DNA of 64,000 bases from Siphonodentalium dalli (lineage: Eukaryota > Mollusca > Scaphopoda > Gadilida > Siphonodentaliidae). Below the pieces are notes generated by a model. The model was not told the origin of the DNA, ran no database searches, and saw only the letters and a program-made list of their open reading frames with translations. Location: assembly GCA_032622095.1 (NCBI GenBank), contig CP136065.1, positions 52,945,949 to 53,009,948 of the forward strand, given 5' to 3'. Both the position numbers and the translations under genes were made by a program. Numbering within the stretch: the stretch's first letter is position 1; each line of letters opens with the position of its first letter. Of the stretch, positions 1 to 12,222 are shown in pieces.

Positions 1-787
1 TTTCACCACAACCTGGACGAGTACAAGAAAAACTCATACTGTACACAACATTGTATAATGACATTTTTATTATCCATCTGTATGTTTATCCAAATTTTGG
101 GAATAAAACTTTTGTGGTTACTTTTGGTATTTGTCGGCACTTAATTCTCTATTAAAGCCTGTATTGATCATCAGAAAGCATAATTTGGAACAGTAAACAC
201 GGAAATGAAAAACAAAACTCAATGCGGAAGTGAAACATCTGCTAATCCACCAGTGTTGCGCGCGCATCACAATTTCACCGATTCATTTCGCAAAAGTTAA
301 TTCGTGACGTCACAGACTCCCGATAAAAAAGTCATATTGCACACTTGGGAGTCCAATATGACATTCGGGAGTCCAATATGACTTTTTCCAGGACTATCAC
401 GTGGCGGCTTTTGCCCAATCGGAAATGGTGTTAGTTAAGGGGTGGATAATAATATATGCCATGAAAAGTATCAGCTGTTTTCAAATGTCCGTATAAAAAG
501 TGATATATCAAGGAACAGACTAACACGAACCTGGTGCTATTTTCTCTTCTGAACGCGATAAAGGCGACCAAAGATTCTGTGTTCATTTTAATATTGATAT
601 ATGCGCATAATTTCAATGTTAAGTTGCCTATATTCACACAACGTTTTTGTTGTCAAATTAAAATGTACTGAGTTTTCTATTTACGCCATGGTGTTGGACA
701 TGCATCCATGATTATAACACGTGACAATTGTCCTAACTTTCACAATTAAAGAAATAAAGAATGTATGTTCGCCGGTGTGTTATAACA
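1..787. other. Intergenic, no gene seen
   Basis: No convincing ORF or RNA gene is visible. A perfect palindromic CRE-like octamer TGACGTCA lies at about 305-312. A short stem-loop follows: AAAAAGTCATATTG near 327-340 pairs with CAATATGACTTTTT near 373-386, and the motif GGGAGTCCAATATGAC occurs twice between them. The role of these is unknown. Confidence 0.5.
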
Positions 788-1271
788 TTAAAGATACGGG
801 CGGCGTTGGCGGTGGGTATGCTGTTAAAATATTCACCTCCGTCAAAAACCGCCATAAACAGAAGGAATAGTAAGATATAGACAAACTTTGTTATTATGCC
901 AATCAGAAATATGGCATAAACAGTATGTTATTGTCAATGTTGTCCCCTTTGGTATGTAAACAAAAGCAAAAAAAGTTACATTACCTGGCTTTTGTTTAGA
1001 TCCGGATATGGTAAACATAAAGAGCGTTATCTGTTACTGTTTTCCTGATATGGAAATAATAAAGAGCGTTTATATCATTTGTGTGTAAACAGAAGCACAA
1101 CGTCTGTAACCCGAACAGGCTCTTGTTTACGTACACCATCGTATATATACTATTTACGCCTGATTATGTTTGGCATATGAGCGGAACTGTATATATTTTG
1201 GTGTTCCTTCTGTCAGTGGTGATTTGAACAAATATAAATATTTCTGCAACGAACGCCGCCCGTGCCTTTAA
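788..1271. mobile_element. MITE family C, copy 1 (TTAA-flanked)
   Basis: The element is bounded by TTAA on both sides and has inverted termini, AGATACGGGCGGCGTT on the left and AACGCCGCCCGTGCCT on the right. It has no coding capacity. The interior contains repeated AAAGAGCGTT motifs. Three further copies are present at 7070-7571, 58973-59458 and, interrupted by a LINE, 46150-47231. A TTAA target duplication is typical of the piggyBac superfamily, but no transposase is in the window, so that assignment is inference. Confidence 0.8.
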
Positions 1272-2047
1272 GACAAGCGATACATGTGAAACTAACTAAT
1301 ATATTTCTACAGACGCCTTGTCTCATAGCAACCGTAAGCCCCCTCCCCCACCAGGGTGATATAGGTTTAAAGCCCCTGGCGGTTTGAAGTCCGAAATTAT
1401 TTTGGCTTTGTTACATCCCATCCCAGTTCCGGGATTCAACATTGGCCCATAACTACGTTAACTGCATTTATACGGAATTTATAGAGAAAGACTTCTTCAA
1501 ATGTGCGAAATATTGAAAACAAATTGGAAACTTCGGTTATGACTTTGGCCAGTTTTTTTGGGTTCCTAGTCGACCTATCTTGTCCGATTAACTACATATC
1601 GTAGACATAGTTTGGAGATGCCAATGAGACACGTTTAATGTTTTTTATCTCGTCCCATTCAATTTTCCAATAATCCATCATCAATCACTAGCATTTGTTA
1701 ATCTATTTTATTTGTTTGGTTGGTAATATATCTTGTTTACACCAAAATCAGAGAACGCCAGTTGTTCCTCCTTCCACAAATGTGGTGGAACACCGTGGAC
1801 AAGGGGGCACAATTTCAGAATACAGAATTTTCTCAATGTAATTACTGCATCTGAAATTCTGAATGAGTTATCTTTTAATAACAAGGGGCTCTGGCCCCTT
1901 GCCCATGTGACTTTCCGCTTTTTGCGACAAAACAGGACTTCAATTCAATGCTGCGGAAATTCAGCGGAATAACTGGGAAATTAAGATGACGATGAGGTGG
2001 TCAAGTAGTCCACCCTCACAGAAATCCCAGTTCTCACATGTTGAAAT
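1272..2047. other. Intergenic, nothing recognised
   Basis: No ORF, repeat or RNA gene was recognised. The 79-codon ORF at 1733-1972 has no recognisable domain and is of the size expected by chance. Confidence 0.4.
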
Positions 2048-2295
2048 TTAACCCTTTACCCAACAAACCGGCCAAAAACCGGCCAAATAAAGCTTCAACA
2101 GCCTAAATATCTTCGGTCTGTCTCAATAGAACCATACAAATATGGATATCATTGGAACCGGCTCCTTGACCACATTGTGATAGTTACAGTTATGCCCTGT
2201 GCCAATGCATTCTCTTATATATGCGAGTCGACCATAGGTCGCCTCGCATATATAAGAGAATGCATTGGCACAGGGCCCTTCTGTTTGGTAAAGGG
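2048..2295. mobile_element. MITE family A, copy 1 (short form, one hairpin)
   Basis: This copy starts with TTAACCCTTTACCCAACA and ends with an inverted version of that terminus, TGTTTGGTAAAGGG, but the right TTAA has decayed. It contains one copy of the hairpin module, whose arms are GCCAATGCATTCTCTTATAT and its complement around a short TCGACC-ATAGG centre (about 2201-2269). It lacks the T-rich linker and second hairpin present in copies at 5811-6275 and 28335-28733. Confidence 0.85.
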
Positions 2296-2733
2296 AGACT
2301 TTGACGATAAATATTGAGTTTGAAATCGATGGTCTAGTTTTCTTATGTAGTATATAAAGTCTCCGAGTTGGTACTCTCCGTGATTGTTTTTATTCATCGT
2401 CTGTGTTATAGGTTTCGAACAGTTCATTATAGAAATGTTTAAATATATACTTGATCGATTGGCGTTGAAATTTTAGGAAGCGTCTGTGAATTATGGCCGT
2501 TAGAAGTGAGGATTTATTCAAATCTGTGAACTCCCTTGTAACACAGAGATGCGTTTGTTAAAGGGGCGAGCTCCTTTTTAATGTAGATGTTTTATTTATA
2601 TTTTTTACTCGTTTTAACGACACGCCTGTATATGAATCCATAAATTTGAGGATGTAGTTACAATTATCGTAGATTAATGATCTGAAAAATTGTCCGTGAC
2701 CATCGATGTGGTAACTAGCACATCGGCACTACA
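2296..2733. other. Intergenic, nothing recognised
   Basis: No gene or repeat family was recognised between the family A and family B MITEs. Confidence 0.4.
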
Positions 2734-3196
2734 TTAACCCGTTCATGGCGGGGCAGCGCTGGTGCAGCATTAACGATCATGTGCCAGTGCATTATCTTAT
2801 ACATGCGAGTCTCTCATAGGGAGCCTCGCATATATAAGAGGTTGAACTGGCTTACAAGTTCAAGGTAAATATTGTTAGGCCAATGTATTCTCTTATATAG
2901 GTTAGGCTCCCTATATATAGGAGACTCGCATATATAAGAAAATGCATGGCTTACAAGGTCAAGGTAAATATTGTTAGGCCAATGTATTCTCTTATATATG
3001 TTAGGCTCCCTATATATATAGGAGACTCGCATATATAAGAAAATGCAATGCTTACAATGTCAAGGTAAATATTGTTATATAGGCCAATGTATTCTCTTAT
3101 ATATGTGAGGCCACGGGAGACTCGCATCTATAAGCTAATGCATTGTCACAGGGTTTTTTGTAATATTTCAAGAAGCTCCGGTCATGGAAGGGTTAA
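2734..3196. mobile_element. MITE family B, copy 1 (four hairpin modules)
   Basis: TTAA flanks both ends (2734-2737 and 3193-3196), with inverted termini CCCGTTCATG and CATGGAAGGG. The interior is a string of four hairpin modules (about 2788-2850, 2878-2950, 2977-3051, 3081-3146). The modules are separated by a linker containing TCAAGGTAAATATTGTTA. Other family B copies here have only about two modules, so module number varies. There is no coding capacity. Confidence 0.85.
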
Positions 3197-3560
3197 CCGA
3201 ACGAGTCAAGAGTGGACACGCTCGTGATGATGACATTCCTCTGGTCTTTTTTAAAGTCAGTACAGAATGACATAGGTAAACAGAACAATTTCACGGTACA
3301 CGGCGTCAGAAAATGGCGCAATCGAAAGGACAGGTGCATCCATTGTTGGAAAAAAGACGATCAACAGGTAGAACCGGCCGACCCATCGATCAAAGGACAC
3401 AATTCTGTATAGACTGCTGGAAAACCCCAACCACGCGCAACAGGTTGTAGTCAATGAGACTGGTTACAAATTACCCAAGTGATAAAGACCAAATTATGCT
3501 GTTGGAGAATAAATTGCAGGGACCTTGTTCAAGGTTAGGAAGACAGGGTCGGTGTACTTA
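3197..3560. other. Intergenic, overlapping short ORFs without domains
   Basis: Overlapping short ORFs occur on both strands (3212-3412 plus, 3257-3454 minus). Neither shows a recognisable domain, and I do not call a gene. Confidence 0.4.
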
Positions 3561-3649
3561 TCTATATATATCTATATTGCCAATGTCTGCCAGACTGTCT
3601 GTGTTCTATATACATTAACGGTGGACAATATAGTTTACTCCAAAGGGAC

Positions 3650-4188
3650 TAAAAGATGGATTATCTCTTTAAATAACAAATTTGAAATAGTTGCATGGGT
3701 ATAAAATAATGATGAATTGGCGGAAATGCTTCTATCAATTACTATTGATTTTATTTCGAATATTTTATTATGAAATGAGATGATTTATTGGGACACTTTA
3801 TTGGTCTATAGGTTTAGAACAGACCATTCGGGTGATACCATATATCGATAGAGAGCATTCGGCTGTTCCTATATATAGCTCGTACGAACGTCAAATGTCT
3901 CAGATTGATTGATTGTATTGTTTTGTTCCATAGTTATAAGCGATAATGAGTCTAATTAACGTTTAGTTTTGACAAAATTACACAATAAAATTTCGGGACT
4001 CTGTTAACAGTAACCACTATTGTTCGTTGGCTAAACAACCACACCTTTTTAGACCAGAAAATATTCGAAATAAAATCTATATTAATCGATAGAATCATTT
4101 CCGGACAGGAGTCTTTGATTCACATCTGATATTGCTACCCGCGTAACTATATAATACATGTTTACAAAGAGATAATCCACCTTTAATA
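3650..4188. mobile_element. MITE K with long inverted repeats, nested in family D
   Basis: A 539-bp insertion has termini AAAGATGGATTATCTCTTT and AAAGAGATAATCCACCTTT and is flanked by TA on each side. A second inverted pair lies inside at about 3722-3766 and 4056-4101. It splits the family D sequence between the GTCTG microsatellite end and the AACTTTTACGAGGAAGATAA segment, so it is younger than its host. A TA duplication fits the Tc1/mariner superfamily, but there is no transposase to confirm it. Confidence 0.75.
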
Positions 4189-4809
4189 GTATTAACTTTT
4201 ACGAGGAAGATAATGGTGCAGATTAAAATTTTCTAAAGTGACGCTGTTGGTATCAGGGGCATCAAGGGAGAGGGACAACAAAATCGATTAAATGGTTTGT
4301 AGACAATTTTCACCAAACGTATACATAATCATCTAATGGTGTGGTTTAAATACGCTAAATTGGTGATGTGTGGGTCAGAGATGGGGGAACTAAATTTGAT
4401 CAGAATATGTTTAGCCACTGATGTCTGAAGTTAAATATAGTCATCTTCATGACACGAGGAGTCTAACTGTGTGGTTTAAAAATGTCAAAAGTGACACCGC
4501 TCAAATCAGGGATGGGGATGGGATCAACAAATAGTGATAAATAAGCAAATGAGCTATGCATCAGTTTTTGCTAGCTCACTATGAATGCAGATATTCCCAT
4601 CCCCAAATGACAGTTGAGATATAAGTGCTCAAGTGACTTAAATCGCTCACCATTTTTCGAAGATGTGAAATTTGAACGCTAAAATCTCCTTAAAACGAAT
4701 CTGTTCTACGTGAGTCGTTGTGATATAACTCATTATAGTCCAATATATAGATGGCTGATATCTGGTAAATATTAAAAACACTAATGCTGAAATGTTTAGC
4801 AAATTATAG

Positions 4810-5022
4810 TTGTAAATACCTGACCCGGGTACCGCTCTGTCAACCTCGAACCACACGGGTGTGACTAATTACTGACCCGGGTACCGCTCTGCCAACCTCG
4901 AACCACACCATTATTATAATGTAGATACCGACCCGGGTACCGCTCTTCCAACCCCGAACCACACCATTATAATGTAGATACCTGACTCGGGTACCGCTCT
5001 GCCAACCTCGAACCACACCATT
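4810..5022. repeat. Four-copy minisatellite, ~60-bp unit
   Basis: Four consecutive units each carry CCGGGTACCGCTCT followed by CCAACC and GAACCACACC, with the third and fourth units nearly identical. The array lies inside family D copy 1 and is not seen in the other family D copies, so it expanded locally after insertion. Confidence 0.85.
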
Positions 5023-5810
5023 TGACTCATATGGATTCCTACATGAATATATAATTTTGGTAATAATTGGCGATAAAATGTTTTATCCCAGAATTCTGGT
5101 GTCCTGTTGTCCCCAATTCCTGACACCAACGACACCGCCTTTAAGCCAACACCATTACAATCGGCGACACCATTTTGTTCATGCAATGTTGGTGCCCATC
5201 CACTCCCCATCACTGACTCAAATAGGGCAGACTTGGTTTCTTTAAACCACATCATAAGATTCCTCTATCATATAACTTTGGTCGAAATCGGCGAATAGAT
5301 CTTTCGTATATATCAATATTAGTTCTCCTCCCCATCCCTGCCCCAAACGGCACCAATTAGGCATCTTTAAACCAAATGATCCGCGTACCATGGACAAGAA
5401 TATGTTTCAATTTGGTGGAAATCGGCACTAAAATTATTCTTATAAATGTCTGGTGCCCCTCCACTCCCCCATCCCTGACTCGAGCGTTATGTATATAGGT
5501 GAAGAAAACGGCGAGTATTCATTTCGATGTTTTTCGGCATTTTCGATCAATTTATGAGGCAAGTTTCTGGCCCTGAGTGACGTTGGGGATGGGGAACAAG
5601 GGACATCAGAATTGATAAAAATCGTGTTTGTTACGAAATTTCCTCTAGATTAATTGATATTAGGCATTTACATGATACGCGGAATCTACTGTTGTGGTTT
5701 GAAGATGCCAAAGTTGCACCCTCTGAATTAGGGCGGGGTCGCGGCACCAATATTGATAAAAACTAGATTGCCAATGTAAAATCTAATCATATAGAATGTT
5801 TGGTTACTTT

Positions 5811-6275
5811 TTAACCCTTTACCCAACAAAACGGCCAAAAACGCCCAAATAAAGCTTCAACAGCCTAAAATATCTTCGGTCTGTCTCAATAATACCATAC
5901 AAATATGGATATCATTGGAACCGGTTCATTGACCACATTGTGATGGTTACAGTTATGCCCTGTGCCAATGCATTCATTTATATATGCGAGTCGACCATAG
6001 GTCGCCTCGCATATATAAGAGAATGCATTGGCCTAAAAAAAATCTTTTTCAACACTTTTTAGCATTTTTTCTTACATTCTTTAGCAATTTTATAATTTTT
6101 TCTTACATTTAAAAAAAAATAAAATATATATTTTTCTACATTCTTTGACAATTTTATCATTTTTAATATGTGTTAAGCCAATGCATTCTCTTATATATGC
6201 GAGGCGACCTATGGTCGACTCGCATATATAAGAGAATGCATTGGCACAGGACCGTTCTGTTGGGTAAAGGGTTAA
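5811..6275. mobile_element. MITE family A, copy 2 (long form, two hairpins)
   Basis: Perfect TTAA flanks (5811-5814 and 6272-6275) bound termini CCCTTTACCCAACA and TGTTGGGTAAAGGG. Two hairpin modules (about 5965-6033 and 6175-6243) are separated by a T-rich linker in which a TTTTATAATTTT-type segment is duplicated. That makes this the longest family A copy, at 465 bp. It interrupts the family D element. Confidence 0.9.
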
Positions 6276-6609
6276 AGGCAAACCGTGTGTCATTCTAGTG
6301 AACCAGCACATATTCTTGATCAGTGAGTATACTCAGTCATTGTCCAATCTAAAGAAAGTCACAATCCTCTACTATTGCCAAGAATTCCAACTACGTTGAT
6401 CGTACAATTGAAAAAAGATAACGTCTGAAGTACGCGCAGTTGTAAATAAAAAACTTTTTTACTCGCGGGACGAATTAATCGCGATAAACAAACGGCAATC
6501 ACTCCGACAAGGTGTGCCACTGCCACTGCTTATATATAATCCAGGTATGGTAATGACATGTTGTGATGCCTATCACGTTGAGCTTGGCAACACCGATTCA
6601 CCCTGCTAG

Positions 6610-7069
6610 TATATTATACATATGGGGACATTATACGGAATGTGTGGATGATAATGTCCCGGGCAATATGATTCAAGACTAGAATGTAAAGTTATTGTGT
6701 AAGTAGTAGATAATTTGGCGGCTGGCCCGATGTCAACCGTGACGGTTACCATGGAGAAATTTATCGATGAAAATTCGAGGTCATGTCGGTGTGTGAGCTA
6801 GGTGTCTCTCTGCGAATTCAAGAACATTGGCAGAAATGCAATGGTAGGAACATTTTAAGCCACATGGCTGTTTGGAGACCTAAATAATACTTTAATGCTA
6901 GGCTGCTAGCTTGTACCGTCCCGGTCCTGTATGATTTATCAAAATAGGTCAGTTCAAGTTCAGTATTGCAAGGTCATGTTTGTGTATGGTGCATGTATTG
7001 CTCATTGATATCGATAAATGCAATGGTCACAGCAGTTATATGGAAATCCCCATTTGTGTCAAATCCCAA
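6610..7069. other. Intergenic, nothing recognised
   Basis: No gene, repeat or RNA signature was recognised between family D copy 1 and MITE family C copy 2. Confidence 0.4.
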
Positions 7070-7571
7070 TTAAAGGTACGGTTGGCCTTGGCGGTGGGTA
7101 TCCTGTGAAAATATTTCCACCCGTCAAAAACCGCCACAAACAGAAAGAAGAACAAAATGTAGACAGACTTTGTCCGTATACAAATAAGAAATATCGCATA
7201 AACAGTATGTTATTGTCATATATTTGACCATTTTTATGTAAACAAAAGCATAAAAAGTTACTTTTCTTGTGTTTGTTTATATTATGATGGTAAACATAAA
7301 GAGCGTTCTGTGTTGGTGAATTCCTGATATGGAACGAATAAAGAGCGTTTATGCCATTTGTGTGTGATTAGCCAGCAGCATTGTGCTGTCTTCTGTAATA
7401 CAATCAGGCTCTTGCTTAGGTAAAATATAGTAAATCTTTATGATAACATGCTGTTTACGCGATGGTCATGGTATATATGAACGAAACTGTATGCGTTTTA
7501 ATGTTGTTCTGTTTACGGTGATTGGAACAAATATGAATATTTTCGACAACTAAGGCCTCACGTGCCTTTAA
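7070..7571. mobile_element. MITE family C, copy 2
   Basis: TTAA bounds both ends. The element shares GGCGGTGGGTATCCTGTGAA, CGTCAAAAACCGCCA and two AAAGAGCGTT motifs with the copies at 788 and 58973, and it is closest to the latter. Its left terminus AGGTACGGTTGGCCTTGG and right terminus GGCCTCACGTGCCT are diverged inverted repeats. Its right TTAA is also the left TTAA of a family B remnant. Confidence 0.85.
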
Positions 7572-7615
7572 CCCTTACATGACTGGAGCTTATATAAGAG
7601 AATGCTTTAAAGCTA
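7568..7615. mobile_element. MITE family B remnant (left end only)
   Basis: TTAACCCTTACATGACTGGAGC, given here as TTAACCCTTACATGACTGG plus AGC, matches the left terminus of family B. It is followed by a TATATAAGAGAATGC hairpin-arm fragment and then unrelated sequence. The rest of the element is missing. Confidence 0.6.
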
Positions 7616-8550
7616 CATTACATGATGGTTTGGGGCCCCGAGTTATACCTATATATAGTAATGCTCGCTTGTGAGATGCTACGTACGCTCCGGTCGGGTA
7701 TTGTTGATGGCAGAGAACCAAATAGAACCTGATATGTTCGGTTCGATCTCTATTCCCGCTGATCAACCTCACCAGTGTCATGATTATTATTATGTTTGAT
7801 TGATAACAGTGGGTGATTTGTGTAAGAAACGGCTTGAAACTTTGTCATGCACTGATAAACTATATTATAGTGGTGCAGGTTATAGGTTTTCGTATATACT
7901 GATAAGTTATTATGGCCTTGTGATTGGCATAATCGACATTGGTGTTACTATGATAATAAAGCTCGAAAACCCGCAAATGGATGCCCCGGTAAGACCAAAT
8001 GACTTGAATATGTGAAATGCAAGCCGCTGCATCATGCAAGAAACGTAAGCCATTTCAAAATAAGTAAGCCACAAAAACAAACAAACAAAAACAAAAACGA
8101 CGTATAAGCCGGTGTGTCAAAAATCAAGCCGCGTCACGGATATTCACCACCGTCTGTATATATATTTAACAGGAATTTGTCATTAATTTTGAGTTATACA
8201 TGCGCGATATCTCATATATCATATTATGGAGGCACGTATACTCAGTATGAGTATTCATTGCTTCACATGTTCTTGTTTCAGTGAGCGTGAACAAATTCTC
8301 GTTTCTTATCGAAATGGTCATGTATCGATCATAATGGCACATTGAGATGTCCGTCAACTCAAATCAAACTTGAAAATCGGTCCATATTTTCGCCAATATA
8401 TATAGAACCCGCGCCAACCTCGTCTAGCCCAGACTGTGATCTTATCAGCGACCAACCTCCTCGGCTACGGGGACATCATAAAAGTTGGGAAGCGTATATC
8501 AGTCTGAAAATGGTTTCGAATATTGACATATAGAAGTGTGATAGAACGGA

Positions 8551-8585
<35 letters not shown>

Positions 8586-9240
8586 CTAATTCGGAACTGT
8601 ACTCATACCGTGTGGTGATTTTTATGCGACAATTCAATCTCGAAGCGCATGTAGGTATAGGAAAACAATAATTCAGTTCATATATGTTTGCCTTTTAACA
8701 ACGTATTTCAACACGAATATTTTCAGGAATGTTGGCAGCTTTGCATGCACATGTCATTCTGGAGGCAGTTATTATTTACGTCCATGCCGTCATAATCGCG
8801 GAAACGACCGAACGATGACCCTGTGGTATTCAAGGTGAAGATTTTAGGAGTGTTTATAGACCGAAAATCCCGCTGATCACGAGCCTCCGTTTTGTTGATG
8901 CGGGGTCTATTCAATTTTTGGATTGACAAACTCATGCTCGTGGATGTATGAGATATCTGAGTATCTGTGTTGACTGCATGACAGAACTCGTTTCACCTCA
9001 TGTTTGTTGTTGTTTGGCCACCAACTATATATAAAGCACGTCGACCATGCCATGGTTTCCCAGTTCGTAGTTGGCTTTCCAAGTATTTTGTAAACAAATA
9101 CCATGCATGTGGTAAATTCTATGTCATATTATTATGTGGCAGCATAATACAAATTGTTCACTAATACTCTAACCTAATGTTTCTACTTTGCTATGTATCT
9201 CTTTTGTACGCACATCGATATTCTAACTGCATAATACCAA
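7616..9240. other. Intergenic with simple repeats
   Basis: No gene was recognised. An A-rich CAAACAAACAAAAAC tract lies near 8070-8100, and a perfect (TA)n run lies at about 8551-8582. Short ORFs on both strands have no recognisable domains. Confidence 0.5.
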
Positions 9241-9260
9241 ATGGTCGGAAGTATTACAAA

Positions 9261-9660
9261 ACACTCTGATCGTGTCTATATAAGAAGCCCAGAAGTACAC
9301 AAGACATCGGGTCAAACGTTCATATAAATCTGGTTCCCTGATGACAATTTGTCTGGGATTATTTTGTTCTTCTTGACGCTTTTGTATATGGAGACACGAT
9401 ACGGCTTTTTGTGTATTGTTTGCCTATTGTGTGGAGGCGCTATCGCTACACTTGGCGAACAGCACCCAATGTAACCTGGACAGTGTTTACAAAAAAACTG
9501 AGATCCTGTTTACAAGAAGCCAAGAACAGAAACCCGAATAAAATATTAATATAAATTCGGTTCCTGACAATTTCTCCGGGGTTCCTGCATGTGTTGTGCT
9601 TGTGTTTTTTTTATTTTCGCTGGCTCAGTGTGGGCAAACGCCATGTTCATACTATAGCTG
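9261..9660. repeat. Two-unit direct duplication, ~230-bp period
   Basis: The first unit (from about 9270) and second unit (from about 9498) share, in order, AAGAAGCC, ATATAAAT-TCGGTTCC-like, TGACAATTT and GGGTTCCT/GGGATT segments. The units are clearly diverged. No coding role is apparent. Confidence 0.6.
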
Positions 9661-9860
9661 TGCGCCCATGAAGTCACGTAATAAAACGATCAGGTGAAAC
9701 TGTATAGTGTTCGTTTACTGGGGGGAGGGGGTAATGTACCTTTGAATCTCTATCTCTAAAAATGTATAGCACGACTGGTCTACTTAGTTCGCGATTAGAT
9801 TGTTTAATGCACTGTGTAGGAACTGTTACATCGGAAATCGTTCTATCGCCGGTATTGTGG
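9661..9860. repeat. Dispersed repeat M, copy 1
   Basis: This segment, containing AGTCACGTAATAAAACGATCA, given as AGTCACGTAATAAAACG, and CTTAGTTCGCGATTAGAT, recurs in diverged form at about 14271-14415. Its right part, with GTGTAGGAACTGTTACATCG, recurs in inverted orientation at about 13437-13490. It is probably a broken transposon. Confidence 0.65.
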
Positions 9861-10734
9861 TGCATGGTTCTTGCCTGATTTGTTACGGTTCCTGATGATT
9901 GAAAATAATCATTTTTGTGACAAAATCGCGCATAATTATAGATATCTTGAATATATAAACTTTCCTGAACGAACAGAGGCTGCAGAAGTGCCGTGTTATC
10001 GAAACATGAACTCTAGACTACAATTAACTCGGTATTATCGAGTTAACGCGTAAATATCAACATGTTATCACTGAAAATCAAGCCACGTGGACGCAATTTC
10101 TTTGTTTTTCGTGGCGTATAAAATATGAAACGTATTCTGAAGACAAACACTGACTATAAAATAGCCGAGAAAATATCCTGATAGGGGTTGATAATTCTGA
10201 GCTGTGACCACGTAATCAACACGGGTGCGTGTTACGGTTCTATTTCAAACCGATCATGGCTGTGACGGTTCTGTCCATGAGATATATTAGAACGATTTTT
10301 GCACTTTTGGTCCAAAAATCGTCTTGTGTATCTGACATTTTAAACCAGATAATGACTGTAGCTTATGTATTTTGCATAACAGAGCAGGTATATTAAGAAA
10401 TAACACAATAAATACCTAATACGGGAGATTAAGTGACATTAATAGGCAGAAATAAAATATTCAAAGTCCCGATGAGTATAATAGTACATAATCTTGCCCG
10501 CCTATATAAATGACCAATGGTAATATAAATCTACTCTCAGGAGAATATGAGATGTTATATTCATTTACTTAATCTGGGCATTATTGAAAGATCCAGGTGT
10601 GACAATATTTCAATGCCAGCGCCATCATATTACCACCTCTGAAGTTCGCCTGAGTGACATTTACACATGTTTGTCGTCCAGACATGAATATAACTTATGA
10701 AATCACATTCAACTGAATCATTGATATGTTATGA
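9861..10734. other. Intergenic, nothing recognised
   Basis: AT-rich sequence in which I recognise no gene or repeat. The 60-codon ORF at 9871-10053 has no recognisable domain. Confidence 0.4.
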
Positions 10735-11110
10735 CGTGATTGTGGTGGTGGTGGGGGGGACTTGGGGGGGGGGGGGGTTGCTTAATTTGTGTCTATCCCC
10801 AACTTTGGTCAAAATGGTCAAGAGTTACAAATTCTTATCTTACAATAGATTGGTTTGAAATTTAACAACAATATGTTGAAATTGTTCTCTTAGTTTGATT
10901 TGACAACAATTTAATAGTGAGGAATGTGTCGTTTTTAGATCACCATTTGCATACTTTCCTACACTTTAAACATGTAATCAACCATATTTGACATATACAA
11001 ATGGACACATCTTCTTCAGAGTTGATCCAAAACTCATGATGGGTGGACAGGAAGTATGGAGCAGGTGTGATCTAGTTTTCTATATCACATTTACCCCCCC
11101 CCCCAATTGG
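10735..11110. repeat. Dispersed repeat I, copy 1, with poly-G tract
   Basis: The GTGTCGTTTTTAGA-containing sequence recurs in diverged form at about 18290-18620 and 21990-22210. All copies share an ordered series of motifs (a C-rich segment with TTTGGTCAA/TTCGGTCAA, TGTCGTTTTTAGA, ACTTTC, AGTTG, GGGTGG-AA). The 5' side holds GTGGTGG repeats followed by a long G run (10741-10779), which could form a G-quadruplex. Confidence 0.6.
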
Positions 11111-11146
11111 CAAGAAACTGGTTTTAATGGACAAAGAATCTAATTC

Positions 11147-11164
11147 CATTTCTCTCTCTCTCTA

Positions 11165-11202
<38 letters not shown>
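11147..11202. repeat. (CT)n microsatellite
   Basis: A nearly pure TC/CT repeat is interrupted once by a short C run. A C-rich tract lies about 50 bp upstream. Confidence 0.95.
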
Positions 11203-11204
<2 letters not shown>

Positions 11205-11582
11205 AGACATCCACATTTTCTCACTGGGCTCATGTATCCTGAGTTTCTCCCCCGGTTTGCATGGCGGCCAATCAAAGGCTACTGATCAATTCACTTCAAA
11301 ATGGCATACAATCTAGAGCTATAATGTGTCATGCAGTTGGGGAAAACCAAAGCCTAGGCCTTGTGCATGAGTTTGGTCTGTTACAAGGGGATGGTGCGGT
11401 TGGAAATTCCAAAGTGGACGCCCCAACATTGGAGACCCTCCAGCCCACGTCCCTGCTCACTTGACACGTTATCAGCGAGGAATAATAATGTGCCTTATAA
11501 TAGTCAGGTTCAGACACCCATAACACTGATTTCTAATGATTCATTTGTATGAATGTTTAGCTAATAATTCAAACAATCTGTT

Positions 11583-11864
11583 ATTGCATGTTGAATTTAA
11601 TAGCTGAGCATTCCTATTAATGAATCAATAGAATTCAAGTCGCTACTCATTACAGCACATTTAGTCACTAAAGGAATAAAACATCCATATAATAATATTT
11701 GTAACTGCATTATTATTTTTTTATTTTTTTTATATGTTACTGCTTGTTGAACTTAATAGCTAAGCATTCCTACACATTAATCAATAGGATTCAAGTCAAT
11801 TCTCATTACAGCGCATTTAGTAACCAAAGTTTTAACATCCATATAATAATATTTGTAACTGTAG
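11583..11864. repeat. Tandem duplication, ~150-bp period
   Basis: Two units (about 11583-11717 and 11734-11864) share TGTTGAA-TTAATAGCT, AGCATTCCTA, AATCAATAG-ATTCAAGTC, TCATTACAGC-CATTTAGT and ACATCCATATAATAATATTTG. They are similar enough to be a fairly recent duplication. A T-rich spacer separates them. Confidence 0.85.
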
Positions 11865-12222
11865 GATTCTTTGCTTTTTTATATCTTCTATTAAAAAATC
11901 AGAGATCCCTAGTCAATCTAAAATATGATTGAATGAAAGGTTATCGTGCTTGTATATGCTTTAATAGCTGCATATTCTAGAATTCTAGAACTTAACCTAG
12001 ATAATCAGCATCCAGCAAGCGGATGTCCGACATAAACTTCATAAACTGCGTGATCAGAACATTGTATGTGTGTCAACGAACTTTTAACGTCTTATTTTTG
12101 GCTTTTTGTTGAGTAAAATACGTCTATCCGCCTGGACAAACTATTATTCGATCGGCCCGGAAACATTTGCATGTAATTTTTTTCCAAATATGTATTTTCA
12201 GACTCACAACTTCAATTTTCTC

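Larger units (their letters stand above)
3561..6609 (-). mobile_element. Family D Helitron-like element, copy 1, interrupted
   Basis: This is a minus-orientation copy relative to those at 18735 and 33381. It begins with a TCTATAT-rich end followed by a GTCTG-type microsatellite remnant (about 3585-3602). It continues through diverged ~150-bp tandem monomers (about 4190-5760) that carry GTGTGGTTTAAA and TTGGTGGAAATCGGCG motifs. It ends with CCCTGCTAG at 6601-6609, followed by T. It is interrupted by MITE K (3650-4188) and MITE family A (5811-6275). Central ~150-bp repeats plus a GTCY microsatellite are the hallmarks of pearl/mini-me/HINE elements. The repeat family itself is certain; the class is inferred. 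Confidence 0.7.
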
